From positions 1 through 64,000 of the forward strand of contig CAUBOH010000002.1 of assembly GCA_958437495.1 (NCBI GenBank): a DNA stretch of 64,000 nucleotides, written 5' to 3'. Below, in pieces: positions 26,501 through 36,333 of this stretch; positions within the stretch are counted from its first letter, which is position 1; every line of letters begins with the position of its first letter. The stretch comes from an uncultured Collinsella sp. (lineage in GTDB: Bacteria > Actinomycetota > Coriobacteriia > Coriobacteriales > Coriobacteriaceae). The notes below the pieces were generated by a model, which made no database searches, was not told where the DNA came from, and was given only the letters and a program-made list of their open reading frames with translations. The translations under genes and the position numbers were made by a program.

Positions 26501-28640
26501 CCTCCACCGCTTCTCTTATCAGCTGACGGCGTGTGATGTTTCCATAAGTTCTGTCCATTGCGGGCGCGAAGAAAGCCGCGTCCTGGCGCTTGTCCGAGAA
26601 GCAAATAACACTTCCGACCCTGCGTTCTTCATCGAGGTCTGCAAACAAATCATCCTCGTCAGCCTCCTCCTCATCAAAAGGAGGAATATCCCTGACTAAG
26701 TTGTAGCAAACGACACTGCCCGCAGCTTCAGGCGAAACGCGCATTGGCTGAATTGCCACAACGGACTGATATCCGCAATGACGACAACGCGCCTCTGCTT
26801 CATCTGATTGTTTTTTCTCGTTTTGGTTGAGCGCAATTGGGATGCGCGCAACAATCTCATGCTCGAAACGATGAGCACCACCCTCGGCTTCATGATACAA
26901 AGACCCGCATATCGGGCACAGCCATTGGATCTTCTCATCGGGATCTCTCTCCGATTCGTCAGAGAGAAGACGGTAGTAGACTCTCGGAAGAAACTCGTCG
27001 TCGGAATCCGTTCCTTCATGTCGAGGACTTAGCCACGCGGTCTTCATCTCGGGATCAGAGCTCTCCTCACCAAGGATGTATGCCTGCCCACAATGGCGAC
27101 AGACCGACACCTCATATACAGGAGTATCGTTTTCATCGTCATAATGCTCCGCAATCGTTTTGTGAGGAGTCAGCTTACGTGTATGCAGATTTAAATAGAT
27201 ACCCTCAGGAGCACGCAAGAAGGAATGGTAGCGACTCGTAAGAATGGGAACATCCTTGGAGCGCTGTGCAGAGGAAAGCACCTCAACCATGGCAGTGAGG
27301 ATTTCCACACCCCTCTTATCTCCCGTGAGCCCTTCGATCTCAAGCTCCTCAATGGTGTCAAGATCAGTGAGGTCGAAAAGACGCTCGCAGCGTCTCACCA
27401 GTTTTGCCGCAGACGATTCACCCAGAAGGATCTTTCCTAGTCCCATTAGGGGGGGCTCGCCGTCTAGTCTCGCTACAACCTCTTCAGGAGCTCCACCAGA
27501 TGCGAGTGTGCTGCGAATGTCTTCTACGTTTGCGTTTTCGGGATCGGAAAGTTCCCTGCGAAGTTCCGCCCAAGTGTCTAGAGAAAGCGTGCCCCAAGGC
27601 TTTTCATCAAGAGCATCTTGGGGCTGATCTTTCTCGCTCGTGATGACATCGAGATCCGCGAGATCACCCGAGAAAGGCTCGCCAAAAAGATCCCGAGCAA
27701 ATTTAGCCACCTTCGGCATATCTTCTTCTGAGCCGATTGTTGCGGAAGTTGCGTAACAATGAAGCTTGGGCAGCTCCCCCGTTTCCGATTCGATACGAGC
27801 CTTTACTCGACGCAGCAAATATGCGATTTCGGTGCCAAGCGCGCCTGAATAAACGTGCGCCTCATCGATGGCGATATGCCGCCAGTTTGCACCAAATGCT
27901 CCTTCGAACAGCGGCGCATCCTCCGGACGTAGAAGGAGATACTCAAGCATAGAGTAGTTTGTAAGCAAAATGTTGGGTGGGTTCTCACGTATTTTCTCGC
28001 GGGAGATGATTTCATTTGGCAGTCTAGTTTGATCCGGGTTTTCGTCTTTCCACTTACGGAGAGCCACGGACTCTTTCTCCTCAGTATCTCCGGTATAACG
28101 CCCGAAGGTGATATCGGTCCCCTTCAGCAACTGACGCAATCGTTTTAGCTGATCGTTTGCAAGGGCGTTCATCGGGTAAAGAATCATGGCACGGACGCCA
28201 GCGGAGCGCCCGCTCTTTTCGAATTCTGAGAGGATGTCATTCAAAATCGGAAGCAAAAAGCACTCAGTCTTACCCGAACCCGTGCCCGTAACGACGGCGT
28301 AATTACGCCCGGCAACGCTCTTTTCAATAGCCTTAACTTGATGCACATATAAGGGGCGATAGGGGTCAAAATTACGCGCCTCTCCGTCGCCTAAACTCAT
28401 CATGCCTTTGCAGAGAAGTCCCTCATCCACCAGGTCGGCCACAGTTTTATCCTTGCGGTACGGAGGCGCCGCCTCAAGAAACGGTCCCTTTGAAAGATAT
28501 CCCGGCTCGCAAAGAATCGTCTCAAGCTGCTTCTGCAAATCCGCGTCATCAAAGTGAATAGTAGTGGCAATGTACTCGCGATAAGAGTCCTCCACTTTGC
28601 GCGCAGTCTCAATGGGGTTGAATTCTTTTACATCCGTCAT
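23592..28640 (-). CDS. Giant DEAH-box helicase with zinc motifs and DUF1998-like end (DruE/DrmB-like)
   Basis: A 1682-aa SF2 helicase. Walker A TGTGSGKTE (118-126), LYPMNALANDQ, NYSMLEYLLLRPED, IDEAHVYSG (DEAH 259-262) and ATSATIGS (297-304) form RecA1. VNVLSCTTTFELGVDVGDL and YTQRAGRVGRRAG form RecA2 about two thirds along. Several CxxC pairs (CRHCGQAY, CPICGSLY, CRHCGYQ, CNACGCE, CPNCETF, CPVCHTEF) imply zinc binding. The C-terminus carries YDDVPGGAGHVRQL and CGCGEETCCYGCIANYYNQ, the DUF1998 hallmark. DUF1998 helicases occur in DISARM (DrmB) and Druantia (DruE). It starts 12 nt after the 1023-aa gene, so the two are one operon. Confidence 0.88.
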   Translation of the reverse strand: MTDVKEFNPIETARKVEDSYREYIATTIHFDDADLQKQLETILCEPGYLSKGPFLEAAPPYRKDKTVADLVDEGLLCKGMMSLGDGEARNFDPYRPLYVHQVKAIEKSVAGRNYAVVTGTGSGKTECFLLPILNDILSEFEKSGRSAGVRAMILYPMNALANDQLKRLRQLLKGTDITFGRYTGDTEEKESVALRKWKDENPDQTRLPNEIISREKIRENPPNILLTNYSMLEYLLLRPEDAPLFEGAFGANWRHIAIDEAHVYSGALGTEIAYLLRRVKARIESETGELPKLHCYATSATIGSEEDMPKVAKFARDLFGEPFSGDLADLDVITSEKDQPQDALDEKPWGTLSLDTWAELRRELSDPENANVEDIRSTLASGGAPEEVVARLDGEPPLMGLGKILLGESSAAKLVRRCERLFDLTDLDTIEELEIEGLTGDKRGVEILTAMVEVLSSAQRSKDVPILTSRYHSFLRAPEGIYLNLHTRKLTPHKTIAEHYDDENDTPVYEVSVCRHCGQAYILGEESSDPEMKTAWLSPRHEGTDSDDEFLPRVYYRLLSDESERDPDEKIQWLCPICGSLYHEAEGGAHRFEHEIVARIPIALNQNEKKQSDEAEARCRHCGYQSVVAIQPMRVSPEAAGSVVCYNLVRDIPPFDEEEADEDDLFADLDEERRVGSVICFSDKRQDAAFFAPAMDRTYGNITRRQLIREAVEALSRDGEGCKPSSVIDWITSVAKRRYPGVLGSNKKGQATAWILDELAAEDSRNSLEGLGVVRIEPTEFNKGFSHPGAKMLVERQVDRLNADGAAWLSCEDYILFARTCLELLREKNVIEVPEGVPELRNNHEKRGNLVVLEGGGSASKDIVQFAGDAVRGTENKRSAFIRKYVKRVHGIELTREDVRPILQSLFQFMGEYLSCKLFRDEGYLIDSREHFRLGRDIWTMYPHSNDDIVYRCNACGCETHLDTHGVCMTTKCNGTMVKMSFAEARDKDRFYKTVYQDEALPLDIEEHTAQLSSKKAREIQSEFIKGNVNVLSCTTTFELGVDVGDLRAIFMRNVPPSTANYTQRAGRVGRRAGKPGYAITFARLRPHDVAYFEDPAKIIGGNTRVPMCYLNNDAIAIRHVFAVAMSEFFRYASRSLGKDYSHGYNDFMDLSKSEPEGLEDLRSFLASRPKSVYEQLVRVVPQGMPVAEEVGVNEWGWIAKLVGPIDSAENGGGGRLLLAHSLKHADFERVQDGIELNMGVNDILASKLLKSRDALKKERTIAILAENGVLPKYGFPTDLVELHLLDIENSVGENRLELSRGMRQAIREYAPGAEIVAGKTLWKSVGLRKPKGQELRKRRYGKCPNCETFVWPIENYSDKGECPVCHTEFALEKNMLIPSYGFVGTENKKGIGLRRPRPKGYASVHFSQHWPYETATGEFCFPGGAVKVKYAENGQLCVLNSPAKGFQVCSYCNRAAVGGEKIQHTYWCEKSGTAPKINRFSALGTAFVSDVLELVFDFDAATVCCDGDWEAVMWALFTAAAKILEVPETELGGTTYKNDAGSFSILIYDDVPGGAGHVRQLSKEVKELIEEAYKVVDGHCGCGEETCCYGCIANYYNQAVQANLSRGAAKRILGTLLSVSPSVCSAGNSDEDKELDWEPDASDSVAGFELYASDDGANNKALSLAEAMKLSIRSDSSEEWI

Positions 28641-28652
28641 TATTTGCTCCTG

Positions 28653-31600
28653 CTATTTAAGGATGATTCTGGTCGCGTATTCTCGCCGAGGGTCTCCAAA
28701 GAAGTCGCTCGGTGACATTTCAACTGCGACCTCTCTCTTGTTGCCCAGCTGCCTTACCACGCTTGATGGAAGGGCGACCTCCGCAGAGCCCTTTTCCGCA
28801 AAGGCCGTAGCAATCGGCTTTTCGTCTCTTTCCTTATACTTAGAACGCCTAAAGAACCTGAAATGAATGTCGCACAAGGGCTTGCCTTCAAACCGAAGAA
28901 CATATCCAAGGGATTCTCCCGGCGATAGCTTCCAGCCGTTAATACCGAGCCCCTCGGCACAATCAAGCATTTGAACATCGGTCCAAGCTGGAATCAGTTC
29001 TCCCGTTGATACGTCATCGCCATAGCACAGGGACAGCCTCAGAGGAAGACGGCTAGATGACCTATAGTCAGTCTGTTGAAAGAGGCTTGCATGTCTAAAT
29101 AGATTAAATCCGTATTCTCCAGGCTGTTTGAGGTTCTTGAAGAAAAGGGGTTTTGAACCAAGCATCACCAGCGCAGCCCTGTTGTACCTCCAACCATAGG
29201 AGATAATCTTAAAGTTTGCCGCACTGGGGCCGAGTTCTAGCGCATCTGTCAAACAGATTGGACGCTCTTCGGAAATAGTCGCAAGCCTTTCTGGAATGTC
29301 AACGTCTATTGCAGCAAGGGCCAGCTTAGCATCGGTCTCTTTGCCGCCCTCTCTCGACCGGATGTGAACGTGCAAGAACTCATCCTTTAGAAGCGTCTTC
29401 ACTTCATACCGCTCCCACGCATTGAGAGAATTAAGATTCTCGCATTCGCCCGTCGCATCGGCTTCTTCTTGAACACGCACAATGTCAATGGGAAGGCACG
29501 CTTGGAAGCCATATTCAGCTACAGCGCACCCATGATCAACGCTGATGGACACAGGCCTAAATTCTTGTATGGGCACCACTGCGAATCGGTAGCGGAAAAC
29601 GACCTTGCCACCGGCGGATTTCTGCCTCGCCTCTATGGTGCACTCTTTGATATGCCAACTGAAAAGGTTTGCCCTTGACGGATCTAACTCTATTCTTGCG
29701 GCACCCGCATTACCGGTATCGTCTTCACACATGACACGACGCGGTATCGACACCAGCTCACCATCGCAGCAACAAACGATATCCAGATCTTTAAGCGCAT
29801 CCGCGCCATCAAGTGCCTCAATGCTCACAGACGGAAGGCCGGCGTTTGTATCAAGCTCGTTAGGAATACGTCCATACAAGTCAACGCCGTCGCTCGTTTC
29901 TCCGATGATTCGGTGCTTATATATCTTTGCGACGTAGCGCTCTTGCCAAACGGCGACTTCCTCGCCTGTCAGCTCGTCAACGACCGAACCTGCCGAACCG
30001 GGCTCTACATCATAGATGAAGATTTGATTATCGCCCCAATCGCCAGAAGTCTCGTACTCCGAGACCGCTTTCATACCCTGGCCGGGAATAATCTTGTATC
30101 CATCTTTTACGATGTAGGCGATGCGGCGCTTTTTCGTTAACCGCTCGTTTTTGCCGCGTAAGCGATAGAGGCCCTTGCCGTCCTTTATAAATTCAAAACA
30201 GCCAGGCTTGTTCCTGCTAAACGTCTGGTTCAACGAACTAAGCTCGATGTAGTCCCCCGTATGCTCATCTTTGTACATAAGCTTGAGTTCTACGTCATAA
30301 CGCGCCCGAGGGTCAATAGCAAAGCCGGCGGCATTTAGGATGCATTTCCCGACGCTCATATCGAATTCAGAGCTTGCCTTAAGCTCGCCATCAACATAAT
30401 AGTCAATCCTGTCACCAGCAAAATGCAGCGGGAACTGCTGACGCGGCCAACGCATAGTGACAACGCCCTCAGAAAGATCCAGTTGCAAACTGGCAGTCGG
30501 AAGATAGATCAATCGATGAGCGTCTTTTCTCCGCTCTTGTGTCGAAGCAGTGGCCTTTCCGCCAGCCGCCGAAGACGGCGCTCGCTCCTGATTGTCGCGA
30601 AGGGCCTGCATTGCGGCTTCTGGAAGGCCAAAGCTTGATAGCATCGTGTAGCCGCTTCTAACCCTATTCGAGTCAACAATTTGGGCCGCCACGCGCATGG
30701 ACGCCTCAAAGAGTGGCGCAATAGTTGAAACGGGCGCCTTCTCAAGGATGTTAAACACAGCCTTTTCAGGAGCATATCTGCTCTCAGGATTCTTTAGCTC
30801 TCTAAGAACGGATCGCCCGTCCATCTCTCCGCCAAAACCTAGGCCGCCTCGGGAAACTTCCCGCGCAAGCGGAAGTAATTTCTCCCACAGATTCGACCAA
30901 GAGTCTTCCGATAAACCTCCATGGAGAAGTGCAGTGTAGTAGTAGTGATTAACTTCCTCATCGCGACCATACAAAGGCATTCCACGCTCTTCAACATGTT
31001 TTATAAAAATATGTTTTACAAGCCCTTGGACGTTACTGTCGCAAATGCCAAGACTCGCGAAGAAATTACCCCATAGGTTATGTTCGTTGAAAACCCTGCG
31101 CGCTTTGTCTGCAACATAAACCATAAAAGCGTTCGGCAGGTACTTATCAATCAGCATCAAAACAAAACGGGGATTTGTCGGATAGGATTTAATCAGCTTT
31201 TCAAAAGCAGCGCTGAGTTCATCAAGGTCTGTCGAGAATTCCTCAAATGCCTGATAAACCATGACGTTTTCAGACCTTGAGTCAAGGTCGTTGAAGGCAC
31301 TTCGAGCTCTTTCTTCAAATTTCTCCAGCTTTGCTGAAAACAGTCCATGGAAGCGCGCGGGCGAAGAACAACTCAGGTCATATTCATATCGCTCAATCGA
31401 AGACGTTACCTCAGCTTTTGGCTCGTGAGGATGCCGAACTTTCAGCGGAGCCTTCAGATTCGCCGTTTTTTCCACGATCTTAGGCTGGAGCATAGAAGCA
31501 GCGAAGGTGTCGGGGGCCGCATGATATTTCTCTCGCATCTTTATGATTGAATCGGCATATCTGCCATCAAAACGAGCGTCTATCTCTTGATCGGTAAGAG

Positions 31601-31724
31601 ACAAAAGATCGGGCAAGTAGCAGAAACCAGCATTCTGGATTAAACGTCTTAGCCCCACATCATCAAAACTAAGCTCCGAGATAGGCGCTTTCTTCAGCCT
31701 CTCCAAGTAGTTCGCTTCGCTCAT
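28653..31724 (-). CDS. 1023-aa protein of unknown function, first gene of the helicase operon
   Basis: No recognised catalytic motif. Residues ~10-60 (ISELSFDDVGLRRLIQNAGF, then LPDLLSLTDQEI) resemble a helix-hairpin-helix-like DNA-binding element of the RNA polymerase alpha-CTD type. Residues ~110-400 look helical. Residues ~430-1023 look like a chain of beta-rich domains with many short strands, ending YATRIILK. The start is ATG 31724 (GGGG 8 nt upstream); an ATG 6 nt earlier sits too close to that site. Large proteins without known domains accompany DruE-type helicases (DruH in type III Druantia), so this may be an analogue; direct homology is not shown. Confidence 0.8.
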   Translation of the reverse strand: MSEANYLERLKKAPISELSFDDVGLRRLIQNAGFCYLPDLLSLTDQEIDARFDGRYADSIIKMREKYHAAPDTFAASMLQPKIVEKTANLKAPLKVRHPHEPKAEVTSSIERYEYDLSCSSPARFHGLFSAKLEKFEERARSAFNDLDSRSENVMVYQAFEEFSTDLDELSAAFEKLIKSYPTNPRFVLMLIDKYLPNAFMVYVADKARRVFNEHNLWGNFFASLGICDSNVQGLVKHIFIKHVEERGMPLYGRDEEVNHYYYTALLHGGLSEDSWSNLWEKLLPLAREVSRGGLGFGGEMDGRSVLRELKNPESRYAPEKAVFNILEKAPVSTIAPLFEASMRVAAQIVDSNRVRSGYTMLSSFGLPEAAMQALRDNQERAPSSAAGGKATASTQERRKDAHRLIYLPTASLQLDLSEGVVTMRWPRQQFPLHFAGDRIDYYVDGELKASSEFDMSVGKCILNAAGFAIDPRARYDVELKLMYKDEHTGDYIELSSLNQTFSRNKPGCFEFIKDGKGLYRLRGKNERLTKKRRIAYIVKDGYKIIPGQGMKAVSEYETSGDWGDNQIFIYDVEPGSAGSVVDELTGEEVAVWQERYVAKIYKHRIIGETSDGVDLYGRIPNELDTNAGLPSVSIEALDGADALKDLDIVCCCDGELVSIPRRVMCEDDTGNAGAARIELDPSRANLFSWHIKECTIEARQKSAGGKVVFRYRFAVVPIQEFRPVSISVDHGCAVAEYGFQACLPIDIVRVQEEADATGECENLNSLNAWERYEVKTLLKDEFLHVHIRSREGGKETDAKLALAAIDVDIPERLATISEERPICLTDALELGPSAANFKIISYGWRYNRAALVMLGSKPLFFKNLKQPGEYGFNLFRHASLFQQTDYRSSSRLPLRLSLCYGDDVSTGELIPAWTDVQMLDCAEGLGINGWKLSPGESLGYVLRFEGKPLCDIHFRFFRRSKYKERDEKPIATAFAEKGSAEVALPSSVVRQLGNKREVAVEMSPSDFFGDPRREYATRIILK

Positions 31725-32104
31725 CAGCATCCCCTATGCCGTAATTGCATTCGATGCCGCCATTTCTGACCTTTTATTGACACCGGTCTGACACGACGTG
31801 CTTTTAATCATACCGTGAGGGACTTGCGCAACTCGAAGAACAAAGATGTCCAACGGAACCGTTTCTGCAGACGGTCACTATCACCCGGCGAACAGTTCCC
31901 TAAAAGGTCGACCATGGTTCAAGCACGCTTTATTGCGCAACAAAACCACCGCCAAAATGATTCAATTGTGAACATAGATGCACGGATCAGCCGGCTGGGG
32001 GTCCAAGTTTTTCCTACCGCCCATCGCTTTGCCCCAATCCCGCAAGGCGCCCGCACGCTATCATCGATATAGATTGAATGGGCAAGCAATACAGGGGGCT
32101 CTGC
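31725..32104. other. Gene-free island boundary
   Basis: A 380-nt divergent region between the helicase operon and a small + strand gene. Short open frames (31815-32072 +, 31919-32134 -) have no ribosome site or recognisable composition and are not called. Promoters for the operon must lie here; TATGAT on the - strand at 31812-31817 is a possible -10 without a good -35. No tRNA, integrase or att-like direct repeat is visible. Confidence 0.4.
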
Positions 32105-32287
32105 ATGCCAATTGAAAAAGTTCCATTCTTGCAAAACACTTCAGGCTCGGTAATTGACAAACGCCACGAAGCTTATATGGCTGCCCAGCAATCCATCGCC
32201 CGCGGCTACGATGACCTCGTAAACGACCGCGTGCGTCCCTGGAAACAAGCGAAGACCGAGGCGGATCGGATGCGAGCCATCAGGTAA
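32105..32287 (+). CDS. Small hypothetical protein (60 aa)
   Basis: The ATG at 32105 is preceded by AGGGGG at ideal spacing. The 60-aa product (MPIEKVPFLQNTSGSVIDKR...) is hydrophilic, with a basic, helical second half ending TEADRMRAIR. No family is recognised. It lies between the defence-like island and serC, on the serC strand, 136 nt upstream of it. It may be the island's edge gene or an independent small gene. Support rests on ribosome site and codon-like composition only. Confidence 0.45.
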   Translation: MPIEKVPFLQNTSGSVIDKRHEAYMAAQQSIARGYDDLVNDRVRPWKQAKTEADRMRAIR

Positions 32288-32423
32288 GGTCGCCCCTCCC
32301 CCATGTAACCATCCTGTAAATCATAGCGGCGCACTCGAGTTTTACCGTGATGCGGTCGCGCCTGGCGCTCCACTGTGCTAAAGTATCCCGAACGTCCAAA
32401 CGACTACGAGGGGGAACTAGAAG

Positions 32424-33548
<1,125 letters not shown>

Positions 33549-33617
33549 CCCGCAACGCGCGGGCCGACCAGCCACTTCAAACCACTTGTTATAAACAAAT
33601 CCGCTAAGGAGTTTTTC

Positions 33618-34781
33618 ATGCGCAAGATCAAAACCATCGACGACATTACCAAGGACGGCAAAGTCGAATTTGGCGAGGGCTACGAGTTTGTGGGCACCGC
33701 CGAGGAGGCCGACGCTATCCTGATGCGCTCCACCGACCTGCACGGCTACGAGCTGCCCGAGGGCATCCGCGCCATCGCCCGCTGCGGCGCCGGCGTCAAC
33801 AACATCCCCGTCGAGGAGTACGCCAAGAAGGGCGTCGTCGTCTTTAACTCTCCCGGCGCCAACAGCAACGCCGTCAAGGAGCTCGTCCTGGGCATGCTGG
33901 TGCTTTCGAGCCGCGGCGTAGTGCAGTCGATGAACTGGGTGCGCGACAACGCCGACGACCCCGAAATCCAGGTCGATGCCGAAAAAGCCAAGAAGGCCTT
34001 TGTGGGCCGCGAGCTCAAGGGCAAGCGCATCGGCGTCATCGGCCTGGGCAACGTGGGCTCCAAAGTCGCCAACGCCTGCGTCGACCTGGGCATGGACGTC
34101 TACGGCTACGATCCGTTCATTTCCGTCGAGCACGCGTGGGTGCTGAGCCGCGAGGTGCAGCGCGTGGGCACGCTCGAGGACCTGTGCCGCGGCTGCGACT
34201 ACCTCACCGTTCACGTGCCCAGCAAGGCCGACACCATCGGCATGATCAGCACCGAGCAGATCGACCTGCTCGCCCCGGGCGCCGTGCTCATCAACTACGC
34301 ACGCGAGACCATCATTGACGAGGACGCCGTCGACGCCGCCCTGCGCGCGGGCAAGCTCAGCTGGTTTAGCTGCGACTTCGCCACGCCCAAGACCGTCAAG
34401 ATGCCCAATACGTTTATCACCACGCACTCGGGCGCCGGCACTGGCGAGGCCGAGGCCAACTGCGCCGATATGGCCATCAGCGAGCTCAAGGATTACCTGG
34501 AGAACGGCAACATCGCGCACAGCGTCAACTACCCCGCCTGCAGCATGGGCAAGGCGCGCGCCGCAAGCCGCATCGCCTGCCTACACGCCAACGTGCCCAA
34601 CATGATCGGCCAGATCACGGCCATCCTGGCCAAGGACAACGCCAACGTGCAGCGTATGACCAACGAGTCTGCCGGCGAGAACGCCTACACCATGTTCGAC
34701 ACCGACGAGCACCTGAACAGCAGCACGATCGAGGCGCTTAAGCAGATTCCGTCGATGTATCGCGTGCGCGTGATTAAATAG
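33618..34781 (+). CDS. serA: D-3-phosphoglycerate dehydrogenase with ACT domain
   Basis: Oxidises 3-phosphoglycerate to 3-phosphohydroxypyruvate with NAD+, the entry step of serine synthesis. The 387-aa short form starts within the substrate domain (RSTDLHGYELPEGIRAIARCGAGVNNIP). IGVIGLGNVGSKVANAC (about 137-153) is the NAD-binding glycine loop, and a catalytic Arg-Glu-His arrangement appears in NYARETIID and FITTHSGAGTGEAE. A C-terminal ACT domain (about 315-387, ANVPNMIGQITAILAKDNANVQ) would bind serine for feedback. AAGGAG precedes the ATG at 33618. Co-transcribed with serC and ended by the terminator at 34822-34850. Confidence 0.94.
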   Translation: MRKIKTIDDITKDGKVEFGEGYEFVGTAEEADAILMRSTDLHGYELPEGIRAIARCGAGVNNIPVEEYAKKGVVVFNSPGANSNAVKELVLGMLVLSSRGVVQSMNWVRDNADDPEIQVDAEKAKKAFVGRELKGKRIGVIGLGNVGSKVANACVDLGMDVYGYDPFISVEHAWVLSREVQRVGTLEDLCRGCDYLTVHVPSKADTIGMISTEQIDLLAPGAVLINYARETIIDEDAVDAALRAGKLSWFSCDFATPKTVKMPNTFITTHSGAGTGEAEANCADMAISELKDYLENGNIAHSVNYPACSMGKARAASRIACLHANVPNMIGQITAILAKDNANVQRMTNESAGENAYTMFDTDEHLNSSTIEALKQIPSMYRVRVIK

Positions 34782-34821
34782 CTCCGGCGCCAAGCCTGCC
34801 AGACAGGCCACGAAGCCCATT

Positions 34822-34850
34822 CGGCCCCCGTTTTCATGAAACGGGGGCCG
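34822..34850 (+). terminator. serCA terminator
   Basis: CGGCCCCCGTTT (34822-34833) pairs with AAACGGGGGCCG (34839-34850) around a short loop, followed by ATTTCATT. It lies 40 nt after the serA stop. Confidence 0.85.
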
Positions 34851-34885
34851 ATTTCATTGCTCCGGACGACTTTAAAATGATACCC

Positions 34886-35038
34886 AGAACAAGTTTTTTC
34901 GGATAATAGACGGTAAGACCCAAATCACTCAGCGCACCCGCTTTGATAAACAGCTTTATCAGGGACTTTAGTAGGTAAAAATCGATCTCTATGTGCCAAA
35001 TGTAAGTTGACTGTCTATTTTCCGAAACAACTTATTCT
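34886..35038. repeat. AT-rich 153-bp element with 26-bp imperfect inverted termini
   Basis: The left arm 34886-34911 (AGAACAAGTTTTTTCGGATA then ATAGAC) is inverted-repeated at 35013-35038 with three mismatches in 26. The interior is AT-rich, non-coding, and contains a small hairpin GATAAA-CAGC-TTTATC. The composition differs from serA. It fits a MITE-like remnant or a paired binding site; no flanking target duplication is obvious. It occupies most of the 348-nt gap 34782-35129. Confidence 0.55.
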
Positions 35039-35129
35039 AGATAGCATTTTTAAGGCCCCTCCAAGGCAAAATTGAAGCCTTTTTTGCAACCAAAGCTCTA
35101 GTTCGTGCGACCGTTTTCCACCTGCACGA

Positions 35130-36179
35130 CTACATTCCCGACCAATCGATAAATAACTCCTCACGAAGCCGGCGTTCGAGCTCCTGCTGCCGCGGTGTCT
35201 TGTCTTTCAGCGGCGCATCGAGATAGGACATGATGAGCTCCATCACCACGCGGAAGGCATCGGAGTCGGCCAGCTGGCCATAGGTCATCAGAACGACGGG
35301 ATATCCCATCGCTTGCAAGGCCGTCGTTCGATCGGAGTCCGAGATCTTGGATTCTATGGATCCGTGTATGGCTTTGCCTTGGCATTCAACCAGGCACTCT
35401 CGGTTGCCGTCCTTATTTGCCAGCAGAATATCGGCATAGCGCCTATCAAGCCCCGAAATCAGGCGGGCACTGCGCGTCATGCGAATCTCGACGTTATTGG
35501 TAAGGCGCAGCCCTTCGCCGCCGCGCAACCTCGTAAGGCCAAACAGCATCGAAGCCTGGACCTCGAGCGGCGATGCCGCCACCCCCGTAATGCATTTCGC
35601 GGCACGCGTGAACGATTTAGCGCCGCGGAGCCCCGGGATCTTATCGACGTACTCTGTAAGTTCAGAGAGCTCAATCAAGGGAGGTCGTTTCCACAAGTCC
35701 GTTGGATTCCCCGAGACATCCTTTACGTTTTCCCAGCCCAGCCGCGCGTCGCCCCACCGGTCCCCGTATGCCTGCTCAAGTGCCGACTTTACCTGAGGCG
35801 CAATCTTGCACACGGCAAAGGTGCCGCACATCTCATACATGCACATGATCAGACGCTCGTTTGAGACCGAGGAAGCCAGGGTCAGCAGGGTAAAGAGTGG
35901 GGACGCAACATCGAGGCCAAACTCCGTCTGCCGCACGGAATCAAACGGCCTCTCCCCGTTCCAAACATGCCTGACAATGCGATCGCCCTTACGTCCGCAG
36001 CCGCCCTACGCCAACACGTGTAACGGAGTACCCAGGAAATGCTTGACGAGCGGATGCTCACAAAGATGCTCCCTGCGCGGATCGTCCGCAGAATCGGGCA
36101 GGTCCGGCATTATCGCCAAAACCTGTGGGGGTATCCGGTGATACCGAAAGGCAGATATGTCGCACAGCATGTCGTCCAT
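35130..36179 (-). pseudogene. PD-(D/E)XK-like nuclease-family gene interrupted by one TAG
   Basis: The frame reads from ATG 36179 (MDDMLCDISAFRYHRIPPQV) to a TAG at 36006-36008, then continues in the same frame, with no shift, through GGCGRKGDRIVRHVWNGERP to the stop at 35130. Read through, it gives ~348 aa. The C-terminal part has SPLEVQASMLFGL, then YADILLAN, CLVECQGK and DSDRTTALQAMGY, a Vsr/DUF559-like nuclease pattern. The same architecture occurs intact at 44500-45690. So this is one gene broken by a nonsense codon; a sequencing error is the main alternative. The distal part could restart at GTG 35936. Confidence 0.72.
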
Positions 36180-36333
36180 GAAGGGTACGTACCCACCGCG
36201 TCGTTTGCAAACCCGCCTGGACGGCAAACGCGCTGGCTCGGCCTGCGAACGGTAAATACTGCTGCGCGCACGTCCCGGATCTCTCGAGAGGCTTACAATC
36301 GGTTTGGAAAGCAGACTGATTGTGAGGTTGCAT

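Noticed and set aside
21589..31724. Complete DISARM system
   Set aside because: A DUF1998 helicase is present, but no methyltransferase or PLD-type DrmC is encoded nearby.
31815..32134. Short open frames in the gap upstream of the helicase operon
   Set aside because: No ribosome sites, and mutually overlapping on opposite strands without recognisable sequence.
19399..32287. Prophage or integrative element carrying the defence-like genes
   Set aside because: No integrase, structural or packaging gene, tRNA target or flanking direct repeat is visible.
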